Assembly (NCBI GenBank): GCA_021405325.1
Contig: QWII01000022.1
Span: forward strand, 1 to 64,000
DNA length: 64,000 nucleotides
Direction of reading: 5' to 3'
Source of the DNA: Caldilinea sp. CFX5
GTDB lineage: Bacteria; Chloroflexota; Anaerolineae; Caldilineales; Caldilineaceae
The position numbers and the translations under genes are program-made. The notes under the pieces are model-generated. The model was not told where the DNA came from. It did no database searches and saw nothing but the letters and a program-made list of their open reading frames with translations. How positions within the stretch are numbered: the stretch's first letter is position 1; the number at the start of each line of letters is the position of its first letter. This document shows, piece by piece, positions 25,714-34,046 of the stretch.

Positions 25714-26193
25714 ATGATACAATCAACAGTCCAGATCCGTACCGCCGAGCCAGCCGACGCGCCAGCCATCCACCACCTGCATACCCGCTCGGTGCAAACG
25801 CTCTGCCGGTCGCACTATACGTCGTCGCAGATTGCTGAGTGGATCGGTCGCCGCCAACCGGCTGGCTACTTGCCCGCTATCGAACGAGAGGAAATGTTTG
25901 TGGCAGCGCTAACGGGCAAGCTAGCTGGTTTTGGTCATGCCGTGGTGGGCGAGATTGTTGCGATCTTTGTCGATCCTGATTGGACGGGGCGGGGCGTGGG
26001 GCGGCAACTGCTTACCCACGCCATCGCCCTGGCACAAAGGGACGAAGCTCGCCTGGTTTTCCTGGAAGCAACACTCAACGCCCGCAGCTTTTACGAACGC
26101 TGTGGCTTTCAGATGGTCGAACAAAAAACTGCCCAGCGCGGCCAAACTGAGCTAACTGTGGTTGTTATGGTCTATCCAGGAGGAAAGCGATGA
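25714..26193 (+). CDS. GNAT-family N-acetyltransferase
   Basis: The 159-residue GNAT fold has VDPDWTGRGVGRQLL as the acetyl-CoA pyrophosphate loop (Arg-x-x-Gly-x-Gly) and NARSFYERCGFQ as the C-terminal beta-bulge motif. TAGGAGC lies before the ATG at 25714. Its stop overlaps, as ATGA, the start of a 9-codon open frame that leads into the MFS gene. The acceptor substrate is unknown. Confidence 0.85.
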   Translation: MIQSTVQIRTAEPADAPAIHHLHTRSVQTLCRSHYTSSQIAEWIGRRQPAGYLPAIEREEMFVAALTGKLAGFGHAVVGEIVAIFVDPDWTGRGVGRQLLTHAIALAQRDEARLVFLEATLNARSFYERCGFQMVEQKTAQRGQTELTVVVMVYPGGKR

Positions 26194-26219
26194 AAGCAAC
26201 AAAGGAAAAAGGTCGATGA
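26190..26219 (+). CDS. 9-codon cistron linking GNAT and MFS genes
   Basis: ATG at 26190 overlaps the GNAT stop (ATGA), runs MKATKEKGR and stops with TGA at 26217-26219, which in turn overlaps the MFS start (ATGA at 26216). AGGAGG lies about 8 bases before its ATG, and AAAGGAAAAAGG within it serves the MFS start. The double overlap suggests a translational relay; a role for the peptide itself is doubtful. Confidence 0.45.
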   Translation: MKATKEKGR

Positions 26220-27556
26220 AAACCTTTCTGATGATCTGGTTTGGTCAATTTATTTCGCAGATCGGCACGGCGTTGACACGCTTTGCCCTACTGCTTTGGG
26301 TCTATCAACAGAACCAACAGGCAATGGATGTGGCGTTGTTTGGCCTCTTCGCCTACTTGCCCGCCCTGCTTCTCAATCCACTGGCAGGTGTCTGGGTGGA
26401 TCGGTTGGATCGCCGCAAGGTGATGTTGTGGGCCGATGCGGGCGCAGGGGTGATGACGGCGCTCTTGCTGGGGCTGCAGCTCAACGATCAGTTGCAGATG
26501 TGGCATCTCTATGGCGCGCAACTGCTGGCCGGCATCTTTGAGTGCTTCCAAACCCCGGCGTATGCCGCCGCCACCACCCTGCTGGTTGACAAGGGCCAAT
26601 ATGCGCGCATCAACGCCCTGCGTTCGTTGGCGCAAAACGGCGCGGAGGTGATCGCCCCCTTCCTGGCTGGGCTGCTCCTCCTTTGGGTGGGGTTGACTGC
26701 CATTCTAATCATCGATTTGGCTACCTTTGTGGTGGCGGTGGCGACGTTGTTCGCGGTTGCCGTGCCGCAACTGGGGGTGACAGCCGCGGTGACAAGGGCC
26801 GGCGCGTCGCTCTGGCAGGATTTTGGCGCAGGGCTGCGCTACATCAGGGTGCGACCGGGGTTGACCGGGCTGCTGATCTTCTACATGCTCATCAACTTTG
26901 TCGCGGCGCTCACCTTCTACGCCACCTTGCCGGCGCTCATCCTAGGGCGCAGCGGCGGCGATGAATTTGCCCTAGCGGTGGTACAATCAACCTTGGGGGG
27001 CGCTGCGCTGGTGGGCAGTCTGCTTGTCACTCTGTGGGGTGGCCCGCGCCGCAAGATTCATGGGGTTTTGCTGGGCGCCGGCGTCTCTTTCCTCCTGGGC
27101 GATCTGCTCTTTGGCATGGGGCGTACCCTCCCGCACTGGCTGGTTGCCGCCATCTTCTCGGCACTCTCGGTGCCGCTGATGGATAGCAGCAACATGGCGA
27201 TCCTACAAGCAAAGGTTGCGCCCACCATGCAAGGTCGCTTCTTTGCCCTGTTCCACACTGCCCGCCAATTGTTTGTTCCGGTTGGCTATCTGTTGGGTGG
27301 TTGGCTCGTCGATGACTGGTTGGGGCCGGCGTTGGCCCCAAGCGGCTTCCTGGCAGCGCCGCTCGGTTGGCTAGTTGGCGTCGGCCCTGGCGCTGGGAGC
27401 GGGTTGCTCTTTGTTGCTACCGCCCTGCTAGGATCAACGATTTGTCTGGGTGGGTATCTCTTCCCAGCGTTACGCAACCTGGAGGATGAACTGGCGGATC
27501 ATGATTGGGAGGATGGTATCGTGCAAGGCAATGATATTATGGTGCAACTAGCATAG
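26216..27556 (+). CDS. MFS transporter (macrolide-efflux/EntS-like)
   Basis: The 446-residue membrane protein starts MKTFLMIWFGQFISQIGTAL. It carries the MFS motif A variant GVWVDRLDRRKVMLWADAG between helices 2 and 3, and has about 12 hydrophobic segments. This form is typical of MFS_3 exporters of macrolides or siderophores. The start at 26216 is favoured by AAAGGAAAAAGG and by overlap with the preceding 9-codon cistron. Together with neighbouring acetyltransferases it may serve export or detoxification of a small molecule. The C-terminal tail is acidic. Confidence 0.88.
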   Translation: MKTFLMIWFGQFISQIGTALTRFALLLWVYQQNQQAMDVALFGLFAYLPALLLNPLAGVWVDRLDRRKVMLWADAGAGVMTALLLGLQLNDQLQMWHLYGAQLLAGIFECFQTPAYAAATTLLVDKGQYARINALRSLAQNGAEVIAPFLAGLLLLWVGLTAILIIDLATFVVAVATLFAVAVPQLGVTAAVTRAGASLWQDFGAGLRYIRVRPGLTGLLIFYMLINFVAALTFYATLPALILGRSGGDEFALAVVQSTLGGAALVGSLLVTLWGGPRRKIHGVLLGAGVSFLLGDLLFGMGRTLPHWLVAAIFSALSVPLMDSSNMAILQAKVAPTMQGRFFALFHTARQLFVPVGYLLGGWLVDDWLGPALAPSGFLAAPLGWLVGVGPGAGSGLLFVATALLGSTICLGGYLFPALRNLEDELADHDWEDGIVQGNDIMVQLA

Positions 27557-27566
27557 GAGGAACGAT

Positions 27567-28190
27567 ATGGATGGCAATATTTTTATGATGTGTAAACAGG
27601 TAAATCGTCAGGCGTTTTCGTCCTTGCCGCCAGGCTTTGCCGTGCGCACCTTGCGGCAGGACGAGTTGGACACCTGGAAGGCCATGCCCTTTGATGATAA
27701 TTACACCGCCGAACAGGCAGCGTACATGGATGCGTTTTTCCGTATTACCTATGCCGCGCAGGAAGCGACCTTTTTTGCCCGCACCCTGGTGGTGTGCGAC
27801 CCGAATGACCAGATCGTCGGCACTTGTTTCTTGTGGAAAGCCTACGGCCTGTTCAACACGGTGCATTGGTTCAAAGTGGTCAAAGCCTACGAAGGCCGCG
27901 GCATTGGGCGGGCGCTGCTTTCCATCCTCTTCCAGGGGGTGACGGACGCCGATCTGCCTATCTATCTGCACACCCAGCCGGAAAGCTTTCGGGCGATCAA
28001 ACTTTATTCAGACTTTGGCTTTGAGCTACTGACCGACCAGCGGATCGGGCAGCGAGACAATCACATCGAGCAGTGTTTACCCTTCTTGCAAGCACAGATG
28101 CCCAGGCAGGATTATGAACAACTTCGCTTTACCACTGCACCGGCAGCGTTTATTGCCGGGATGGCGCGGCAAAAAGATGCTCAATTCTAA
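27567..28190 (+). CDS. GNAT-family N-acetyltransferase
   Basis: The 207-residue protein follows TAGGAGGAACGAT, a strong ribosome-binding site 10 bp after the MFS stop. The acetyl-CoA motif is KVVKAYEGRGIGRALLS, and the C-terminal YSDFGFELL segment closes the fold. It extends about 40 residues beyond a minimal GNAT. It is the second of three acetyltransferases in this operon; substrate unknown. Confidence 0.83.
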   Translation: MDGNIFMMCKQVNRQAFSSLPPGFAVRTLRQDELDTWKAMPFDDNYTAEQAAYMDAFFRITYAAQEATFFARTLVVCDPNDQIVGTCFLWKAYGLFNTVHWFKVVKAYEGRGIGRALLSILFQGVTDADLPIYLHTQPESFRAIKLYSDFGFELLTDQRIGQRDNHIEQCLPFLQAQMPRQDYEQLRFTTAPAAFIAGMARQKDAQF

Positions 28191-28203
28191 TGAGGGGTTT
28201 CAG

Positions 28204-28521
28204 ATGGCGGAATTTGTTACGTACAAACGCTGGCGGTTGAAAGATGGTAAAGAAGAAGCCGACCTAGTCGCTTTGGTGCGCAACGAAATTGCCCCGCACT
28301 ATGCTAGGCTCTCAGGGAGTGTGGGGCTTGAGCTACAGCGCATCAGCGGTAGCCGATCCTACCTTGCGCTTCAGCATTGGCCTAGTCGAGCTGTTTGGGA
28401 GACAACCAGAGCCTTTGCGTCCTATCAGGCTTGGTTCGCGGCGTATGAACCGATTTTGGCGCGCTGGGATCAGTTGATGACGTTTGAAGACGGGTGGGAG
28501 GCGGAGGAAATTCTCGATTAA
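28204..28521 (+). CDS. Dimeric alpha/beta-barrel (ABM-like) protein
   Basis: A 105-residue protein of the size and pattern of stand-alone antibiotic-biosynthesis-monooxygenase-like ferredoxin folds: a starting strand FVTYKRWRLK, a helix with Glu/His (VRNEIAPHYARL), then SYLALQHWPSRAVWE. GAGGGG lies about 8 bases before the ATG at 28204. Such proteins are cofactor-free oxygenases or simple dimer modules. No active-site residue can be fixed. It lies inside the six-gene operon. Confidence 0.6.
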   Translation: MAEFVTYKRWRLKDGKEEADLVALVRNEIAPHYARLSGSVGLELQRISGSRSYLALQHWPSRAVWETTRAFASYQAWFAAYEPILARWDQLMTFEDGWEAEEILD

Positions 28522-28584
28522 CGGTTATCGTTGACAAGCTGTCATCAAACATTCGCAATTTCACCAACAAGGAGGAGCAGGACA

Positions 28585-29346
28585 ATGATTCAACTGACCA
28601 ACCCACAACTCGCCACCTTGCGTGATTGGTTTCTCCCCGACCGTCCGGGGCCTTTGATCGGCCTGCATCTGCTCAATGGCGGCCACGGCACAGCCTGGGC
28701 CGATCGCTGGCCGGCGCCGCAGGCCATCTATGTCGAAACAGCCCAAAATGGTTCGCTGGCCGGCGATCCGACTGCGCTCACGCCGGCGATGATTCGGGAT
28801 GTCGTGGTCGGCTTTATCGAAGCGCCGGCGGCCTTTGTGCCGCTGCTCCAGGAAGTCTTCCCCGATCTGGTGGTCTGGGATCGGGTGATTTACAAGCTGC
28901 CCGCTGCACCAATCTATCGCCAACCCACCGGTTTTACGCTGCGCCGTTTGACCAGCGCCGATGCCCGTCACCTGGCAAACCTGAGCGATGAATCCTCTTG
29001 GATCAGCAAAACCTGGGGTGGACCTGCCGGGCTGGCGGCCAGCGGTTACGCCTGGGGCGCCTTTGCCGGGGATCAGCTTGCCGCCGTCGCCAATAGCTTT
29101 TTCCTGGGCGACCAGTACGAAGAGATCGGCGTTGTCACCGAGCCGGTCTTTCGTGGACGGGGGGTGAGCGTCGCCTGTAGCGGCGCCCTGTGTGAAGAGA
29201 TTCGCGCCCGTGGTCGTATCCCCAGTTGGACGACTTCGCCTGATAACATTGCCAGCAAACGGGTGGCGGAGAAATTAGGTTTCCAACATGTACGGGATGA
29301 TCATCTGTATGTGGTCGGGATCAATATTCCTAAGCCGGCCAGTTGA
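28585..29346 (+). CDS. GNAT-family acetyltransferase, two-part
   Basis: The 253-residue protein is preceded by AAGGAGGAGCAGGACA. Only the C-terminal half shows a GNAT core: VVTEPVFRGRGVSVACSGAL as acetyl-CoA loop and NIASKRVAEKLGF at the end. The N-terminal 120 residues resemble the diverged N-terminal lobe of FR47/GNA-like acetyltransferases. It is the last gene of the 25-29 kb run. Substrate unknown. Confidence 0.8.
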   Translation: MIQLTNPQLATLRDWFLPDRPGPLIGLHLLNGGHGTAWADRWPAPQAIYVETAQNGSLAGDPTALTPAMIRDVVVGFIEAPAAFVPLLQEVFPDLVVWDRVIYKLPAAPIYRQPTGFTLRRLTSADARHLANLSDESSWISKTWGGPAGLAASGYAWGAFAGDQLAAVANSFFLGDQYEEIGVVTEPVFRGRGVSVACSGALCEEIRARGRIPSWTTSPDNIASKRVAEKLGFQHVRDDHLYVVGINIPKPAS

Positions 29347-29467
29347 TTGGATAGCTAAAGTGTAGCTGTCTAACGAGGCTTTGGCCCAAACGGCCAAGGC
29401 AGTAGATACGGACGGCGCTGTGCGCCTACTGCGTGAAAGGGAAAAACAGGGATCAACAAGCACCGTA

Positions 29468-29540
29468 TCCCTGTTCCTTCCCGCCGTGTTTAGTCTTTGA
29501 GCGACTGTAAGAGACTAAACACGGCGGGAAGGAACAGGGA
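29468..29540. repeat. Perfect 29-bp-stem hairpin, CCGTGTTTAGTC family, copy 3
   Basis: Arms 29468-29496 and 29512-29540 pair perfectly over 29 bp with a 15-base loop. The core GCCGTGTTTAGTCT is shared with copies 1 and 2; the outer arm carries its own matched changes. Confidence 0.9.
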
Positions 29541-29593
29541 CGTAACTCGTTGAATCGGACTTACGCACGGGCCGTAAGTCCGGTTGAATTGTT

Positions 29594-29971
29594 ATGCGCG
29601 CCAAAGACCCAGAAAAGAGGAATGTCGCCAGGGTATTGGCGGAACAGTACGATGTGATCATGCCCGATGCGCGGGTGCATGGTCGCTCGGACGGCGGTGA
29701 AACGGGCTTCACGCCGGAAATTCTGACTGAAGATGCCGTGGGGCTGATTCACGCACTCAAGCTGGCGCGGCCTACCCTGATCGGGCGTTCCAATGGCGCC
29801 GTGACGGCATTCCTGGTGGCGGCGCATCATCCTGAACTGGTGCGCGCCATTGTGATGGAAGATCCACCGGCGGGTGGGATGCCGTCGCCGGCTGTGCGCC
29901 AGGAGGTGAGCGGCGGCAACTGGTTTCAGGAATGGATGACCTGGCTGCAACGGCTAAAAGAGTTGTACTAG
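29594..29971 (+). pseudogene. Alpha/beta hydrolase fragment
   Basis: The 125-residue frame keeps the middle of an alpha/beta hydrolase: YDVIMPDARVHGRSD, the nucleophile elbow GRSNGA, and HPELVRAIVMEDPP. The N-terminal strand with the oxyanion HG motif and the whole C-terminal half, including the catalytic Asp and His, are missing, and there is no ribosome-binding site. It reads as a remnant of a gene of about 280 codons. Confidence 0.7.
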
Positions 29972-30390
29972 TTTGCGGCTGTGACTGGTGCGGCCCCCTC
30001 CTGCATCAGCCCGGCCAGCAGGGTATAGGCGGCGAGCCAGGCGTCTTTCACCTCGTGAGTAAAGGCCGGCCCAAAGAAGTGCGCCAATGTCCAGAGCAGC
30101 GCCTCGCCCACGGTGGTATAGTGGTGCGGTTGTACGCCGTAGCCGGCATGGCGCTGCCCCAACTGGCGCACGGTGTCGGCAATGGCAGCGGGTTGATTCA
30201 GCCCGTTGACCGCGGCGGCCAGCATAGTCATCAGCTTTTCACCTTGCTGCTTCAGGTCGCCCCGAAAGAGCGGGCGCAGCGTCGGGTCGAGTTCAAAAAG
30301 CCGCTGGTAGAAGCGTTCGGCCACCAGGCTCGCCAGCGGAATGGCCTGGGCAAAGGTCTGTTGGACAATTTCGATTTGTTGCGGATTCAT
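29968..30390 (-). CDS. Bacterial globin (Vitreoscilla-type/flavohaemoglobin globin domain)
   Basis: The 140-residue single-domain globin begins MNPQQIEIVQQTFAQ. AGGAGG lies about 9 bases before the ATG at 30390, so the longer frame is rejected. The distal region LFRGDLKQQGEKLMTML and the proximal haem-binding HAGYGVQPHHY match the globin part of flavohaemoglobins and VHb. The reductase domain is absent. It probably binds O2 or NO. Its upstream gap contains a 117-bp repeat, and its 3' end overlaps the hydrolase fragment on the other strand by 4 bp. Confidence 0.88.
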   Translation of the reverse strand: MNPQQIEIVQQTFAQAIPLASLVAERFYQRLFELDPTLRPLFRGDLKQQGEKLMTMLAAAVNGLNQPAAIADTVRQLGQRHAGYGVQPHHYTTVGEALLWTLAHFFGPAFTHEVKDAWLAAYTLLAGLMQEGAAPVTAAN

Positions 30391-30466
30391 ATGTTTGCCT
30401 CCTGTGAATAGATAGAACAAGTAGAACCATCTGCATTCCGGCAGGTGAAACTGCTCTTCTCCTCCG

Positions 30467-30583
30467 ATGAAAATACCAGGGATTTCACCGATTACACAGA
30501 TTAACAGTGAGAAAAATCTGTGAAATCGACGAAATCTCTGTTGTATTTTCATCGTTATTGGTGTCGAAGACATGTAACCTGTT
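30467..30583. repeat. 117-bp repeat, copy 1
   Basis: It begins ATGAAAATAC and has the matching GTATTTTCAT near its end, followed by a conserved 30-base tail ending TAACCTGTT. A second copy of exactly 117 bp is at 47411-47527. The internal AATCTGTG words are complementary. Confidence 0.75.
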
Positions 30584-30723
30584 CTGCATTTCTCTCTTTA
30601 GTCTAGAGAAGGGCCGGAGGCAATGCAATGGCAAAAGTCCCAGAAAATGCTGCTATTGTCCCAAACGGGCAGCGCCGGCCATTGGATTGCGTGTGACAGG
30701 GTGACAAGGTGAAGGGGTGAGTG

Positions 30724-30764
30724 GTCGTGCGGCTGACTGTAATAGGCACAGTCAGCCGCACGAC
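30724..30764. repeat. 17-bp-stem hairpin
   Basis: GTCGTGCGGCTGACTGT, a 7-base loop, and the perfect complement. It is isolated between the globin region and the end of the tubulin-like operon. Confidence 0.8.
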
Positions 30765-30989
30765 TCCTGGTCTGTCAACTAAGTCTTGATAGGTTATTTT
30801 GACTGTCACGCCGGAGGCGATGACCTACTGCTCTAGAGCACGCCGGCATTGCGGGCGACGCCGTTTTTTTTGCTCATCAGTGCGCGCTTTGTAGCGCGGG
30901 CGCAAGGATCATCAGCCAGGCTATGCAGCGCGCCCGCATCAGTGAGCGTATCGTCAAGGCCCATCGGGAGAGCATCTACAACAAACGCT

Positions 30990-33900
30990 TCACCCCACTG
31001 GACTAGCAAAACGCGCCGCTCTTGGATCTTTTTTGGGCGAGGCATAGAGTTCGCGACTATAAACGCTTTCTGTGAAGAAATCAGCCAATAGCACCAATTT
31101 CCGTTCTGCGCTGGAAAGATAACTCAACTCCGTCTGGTAGCGGCGGATCGATTCGAGATCGCCCAGCGCCAACCCATGCAGGGAACGGACAAAGAGGATG
31201 GTAAAGGGGTTGTTGGTCGGCAGCAGGGTCAGGTTGAAGTCGTCCAGCAAGGTGCGGGTCAATTCGCTGGCCGGATCACCGGGGGCGGCGACAAACTCAA
31301 CCGTCATGCCATAGACTGCCAGCCGGTTCGACACTTCGTAATTCGCTGTCGGCTTGGCGCGATGCCAGACATGCTCGACATAACGGCGCACGGGGGCGCC
31401 TTCCGCCTTTTCCAGCGGCGTCACCGGCAACATGCCCAACTCCAACATGCGTAGCCGTCGGTTAAATTCCTGCTCTTCCAACGCCCCGCGCCAAAGGAGA
31501 TGCTCAATGCTAAATTCTTTGGCCAGCCCGCGCACTAATTCGGCGCGCACGGGGTTGGTCTGCTCCAGGTTGACCGGCGCGACCGATTCACGCACCGTGT
31601 CACGAATAAACTGGGCCACCGTGCGCGCCTGGGATTGCCCCTTGCCGGGCGCACTGCTGCTCAAAATGCGGCGCATCTCGTTGAACCACTTGGGCGTCCC
31701 CCAGATGCGGGTCAATCGCTCTTCACTGTGTTGACCCTGTGTGTCCAACTGCGTGCGCAGATAGGCCAGACAGCGCTGCCAGAGTTGCTCATTGAGATGG
31801 GGTTGGTGGATCGCCAGCAACGGCACCCCCGGCGGCGGCACGGAAGGAATCGTCGGCGGCGTGCTGAGGGTGGACAACTCGCTGGCGGCTTCGGCCAACA
31901 TGCGGTTCCAGGTGCTGACCAACTCGGTCAACCGGCCATAGACGCGCACCAGCCCATCGCTCACCGCTTCGCGCAACTGGGTGGTGAGCGCGGCTTGGGC
32001 CAGGGCAATCCGTTCACGGCGTAGGGCGCGTACCCGCCGTTCCTTGATGCGATAGGTGATCAAGGCTGCGGCTAATACACCAACGGCAAAGCCAAGTAAG
32101 CCCAGTGTATCCTGGCTGTGACGCCAACTCTGCTGCATGAAGAATAAATAGAGAAAAGCAATCAACCCGGCAACGACAATCACACCAGCGGCACGCGCCA
32201 GCATCGCCCACAGTTCCGGCGCGGTTGAAGTGGCTTGAAGGTGGCTGATCTCCCAGTTGCGCAACGCCAGCAAACGCTGAACACGCGCCAGATGACGGGC
32301 GTTCGGGGTGGCGACATTCTGTAATCGTTGCCGCTGCTGGTCAATCTCATGCAGCCAGCGTTCAGTTTGCAACTGGGCGCGAGTCAGACCGGCGGGGGAA
32401 GCGGCTAAAATGTCCAGCAGCTTGCGTTGCATTTGGGAAACCGTCGCCGGCAGCAGGCGATCATCGACCTCGTAAAGAAACCATTCCCGCCCTGGCTCGA
32501 CGGCTTGCACGCCCCACGCTTCATCCAAAAATTTTGACCCGACGGCTAGTTGGAGATATTCGTCTAACTCGCGATAATGGCCTTGAAAGGCGTCTTTCCA
32601 CTGGTCGCTACGCACTCGCCGCAACTGTTGGGCCGTAGCGTTAGGGACAACAAAGCGTTCGGCGACGCTCAACTCATCAATGGTTGTCGGATCGCGCTTG
32701 ACGAGCAAGTCATTCAGGTGGGGCGTCAACTGGGCCAGGACGCTCTGCGGCGTGAGGTCAAGACCGGCTAGATCGTTGGCGGATGGCGTCTGCGCCAACG
32801 TGCCGGCAAGGTTTGTTGTACCCTTGTCGCTGTTGCGCAGCACCCATTCGCGCACCAGCCGGCTTTCTTCTTGACGATTGACAGCATGCAGCACTTGCGC
32901 CAACGGGACATAATCCCCCGCCGCGCCGATTAGGCTATAGGCGCGCCCCTCGCCGGTGTGTACCCCAACACCCAACTGCTCCTGGACATAGAGGTTGCCG
33001 CCGGCCACGATCAGCGCTTCCAGCGCATTAGCGGTGACGACGGCCAGTTCATGACTGCTCTGGGCCAACCCCTGATTGCTCTTCTCTCGGTCGAGCAAAT
33101 AGACATAATCAAAGAGCGGCTGCCCAATGGTTTCGGCCAGATGGGGTGCGTAGGTTTGCATCGACTGGGCCAGCGTAACCGTCATCTGTTGATCGGGATG
33201 GCGTTGCAAACCCGTTAAGGTTTCCAACTCGGCCAGGGCGGCAAAGGCGGTGGCGTCTTCGACCGGGCGGGTGAGATCGGTGGCGTAACTGCCGGTGGCA
33301 AAGAACGCTGTCACCTGGGCGACATGACGCTGCCCCACCCGCTCCATAAATTGCGCCACCAGCGGCCAAATCAATGCTGATGTGAGCGGTTCAAAGAGCG
33401 GTGCGATTACATAGAGCGTCGTCTGCACAAAGGGATCTTCAGCCACCAGATCATCTTGACGGATGGGGTCGAGCAGATGCGTTTCGAGCAGGCGTGCAAT
33501 CGGCACGGTGTGGGCCAACGCTGCTTGAAACATCTCCTGACGCGTGGCGCGACGTACTTGTGACCTGGCGTGACCATTGCCGTTCGTCCCATTGGGTATG
33601 GGCATGGTCGGCGTCAGACCGGTCACGGGCAGATGGAAGGGGCGACCAGGCACTTCCAGCGGCTGCAACATCGACTCAGTTGCTTGAAAGAGCAAGGTCG
33701 CATGTTTTTCCGCCGCTGTCATCACCCCGGCAGTCTGCTCGTCAAAGGCGCGGGGCAATTCACGTTCCAACCGGCCCAGCGTCCGTTCAACATAGAAGGG
33801 GGGCAGGGGCTGGTCGAGGCGCGGCTGGCGGATGTAGAAGTGGGCGCGCTGTTGCGCATCGATCAACGGATCAGCGATGACGGCGCCAAAGCTGGTCAAC

Positions 33901-34046
33901 CGACTCAGATCCGCCGGGTTGGACGAGAGCGCCGCGCGCTGTTCCTGGGCGGCTTGCAGCCGGGGGAGCAGATGATACATCACCTGCATCCCCCAGCCGC
34001 CAAAACAGAGAATCGCCGCGCGCGAATGGGCGTAACTTAAAATCAC
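30990..34046 (-). CDS. Membrane-anchored degenerate tubulin-like protein
   Basis: The 1018-residue product starts with GTG, overlapping the stop of the tubulin-like gene by one base (TAGTG). The N-terminal 400 residues align by eye with that neighbour: FGGWGMQVMYHLLPRL (15-30) matches its VGVGGMG loop region. LYVIAPLFEPLTSAL (211-225) sits where it has IYVVGSLCGGTGSGM, and FDYVYLL (312-318) matches FDFIFLV. The GGTGSG signature is thus replaced by EPLTSA, implying loss of GTP hydrolysis. Two membrane helices lie at about 617-636 and 648-664, followed by a Pro-rich stretch and a further 270-residue domain. Paralogy is my inference; membrane anchoring is clear. Confidence 0.75.
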   Translation of the reverse strand: MILSYAHSRAAILCFGGWGMQVMYHLLPRLQAAQEQRAALSSNPADLSRLTSFGAVIADPLIDAQQRAHFYIRQPRLDQPLPPFYVERTLGRLERELPRAFDEQTAGVMTAAEKHATLLFQATESMLQPLEVPGRPFHLPVTGLTPTMPIPNGTNGNGHARSQVRRATRQEMFQAALAHTVPIARLLETHLLDPIRQDDLVAEDPFVQTTLYVIAPLFEPLTSALIWPLVAQFMERVGQRHVAQVTAFFATGSYATDLTRPVEDATAFAALAELETLTGLQRHPDQQMTVTLAQSMQTYAPHLAETIGQPLFDYVYLLDREKSNQGLAQSSHELAVVTANALEALIVAGGNLYVQEQLGVGVHTGEGRAYSLIGAAGDYVPLAQVLHAVNRQEESRLVREWVLRNSDKGTTNLAGTLAQTPSANDLAGLDLTPQSVLAQLTPHLNDLLVKRDPTTIDELSVAERFVVPNATAQQLRRVRSDQWKDAFQGHYRELDEYLQLAVGSKFLDEAWGVQAVEPGREWFLYEVDDRLLPATVSQMQRKLLDILAASPAGLTRAQLQTERWLHEIDQQRQRLQNVATPNARHLARVQRLLALRNWEISHLQATSTAPELWAMLARAAGVIVVAGLIAFLYLFFMQQSWRHSQDTLGLLGFAVGVLAAALITYRIKERRVRALRRERIALAQAALTTQLREAVSDGLVRVYGRLTELVSTWNRMLAEAASELSTLSTPPTIPSVPPPGVPLLAIHQPHLNEQLWQRCLAYLRTQLDTQGQHSEERLTRIWGTPKWFNEMRRILSSSAPGKGQSQARTVAQFIRDTVRESVAPVNLEQTNPVRAELVRGLAKEFSIEHLLWRGALEEQEFNRRLRMLELGMLPVTPLEKAEGAPVRRYVEHVWHRAKPTANYEVSNRLAVYGMTVEFVAAPGDPASELTRTLLDDFNLTLLPTNNPFTILFVRSLHGLALGDLESIRRYQTELSYLSSAERKLVLLADFFTESVYSRELYASPKKDPRAARFASPVG

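Larger units (their letters stand above)
30391..30989. other. Intergenic region with repeats, about 600 bp
   Basis: It contains a 117-bp repeat (30467-30583), GTGACAGGGTGACAAGG words, a 17-bp-stem hairpin (30724-30764) and a 23-bp word, 30804-30826, also found inside the 118-bp element at 63086. A 27-codon frame at 30922-31005 (MQRARISERIVKAHRE onward) may be the tail of a lost gene. No gene is supported. Confidence 0.6.

Noticed and set aside
29594..29971. The hydrolase frame as a functional short esterase.
   Set aside because: It lacks the N-terminal oxyanion strand and the catalytic Asp and His, so it is listed as a remnant.
30922..31005. A 27-codon frame MQRARISERIVKAHRE and on.
   Set aside because: Too short, no ribosome-binding site and no recognised family; it may be the tail of a deleted gene but cannot be supported.
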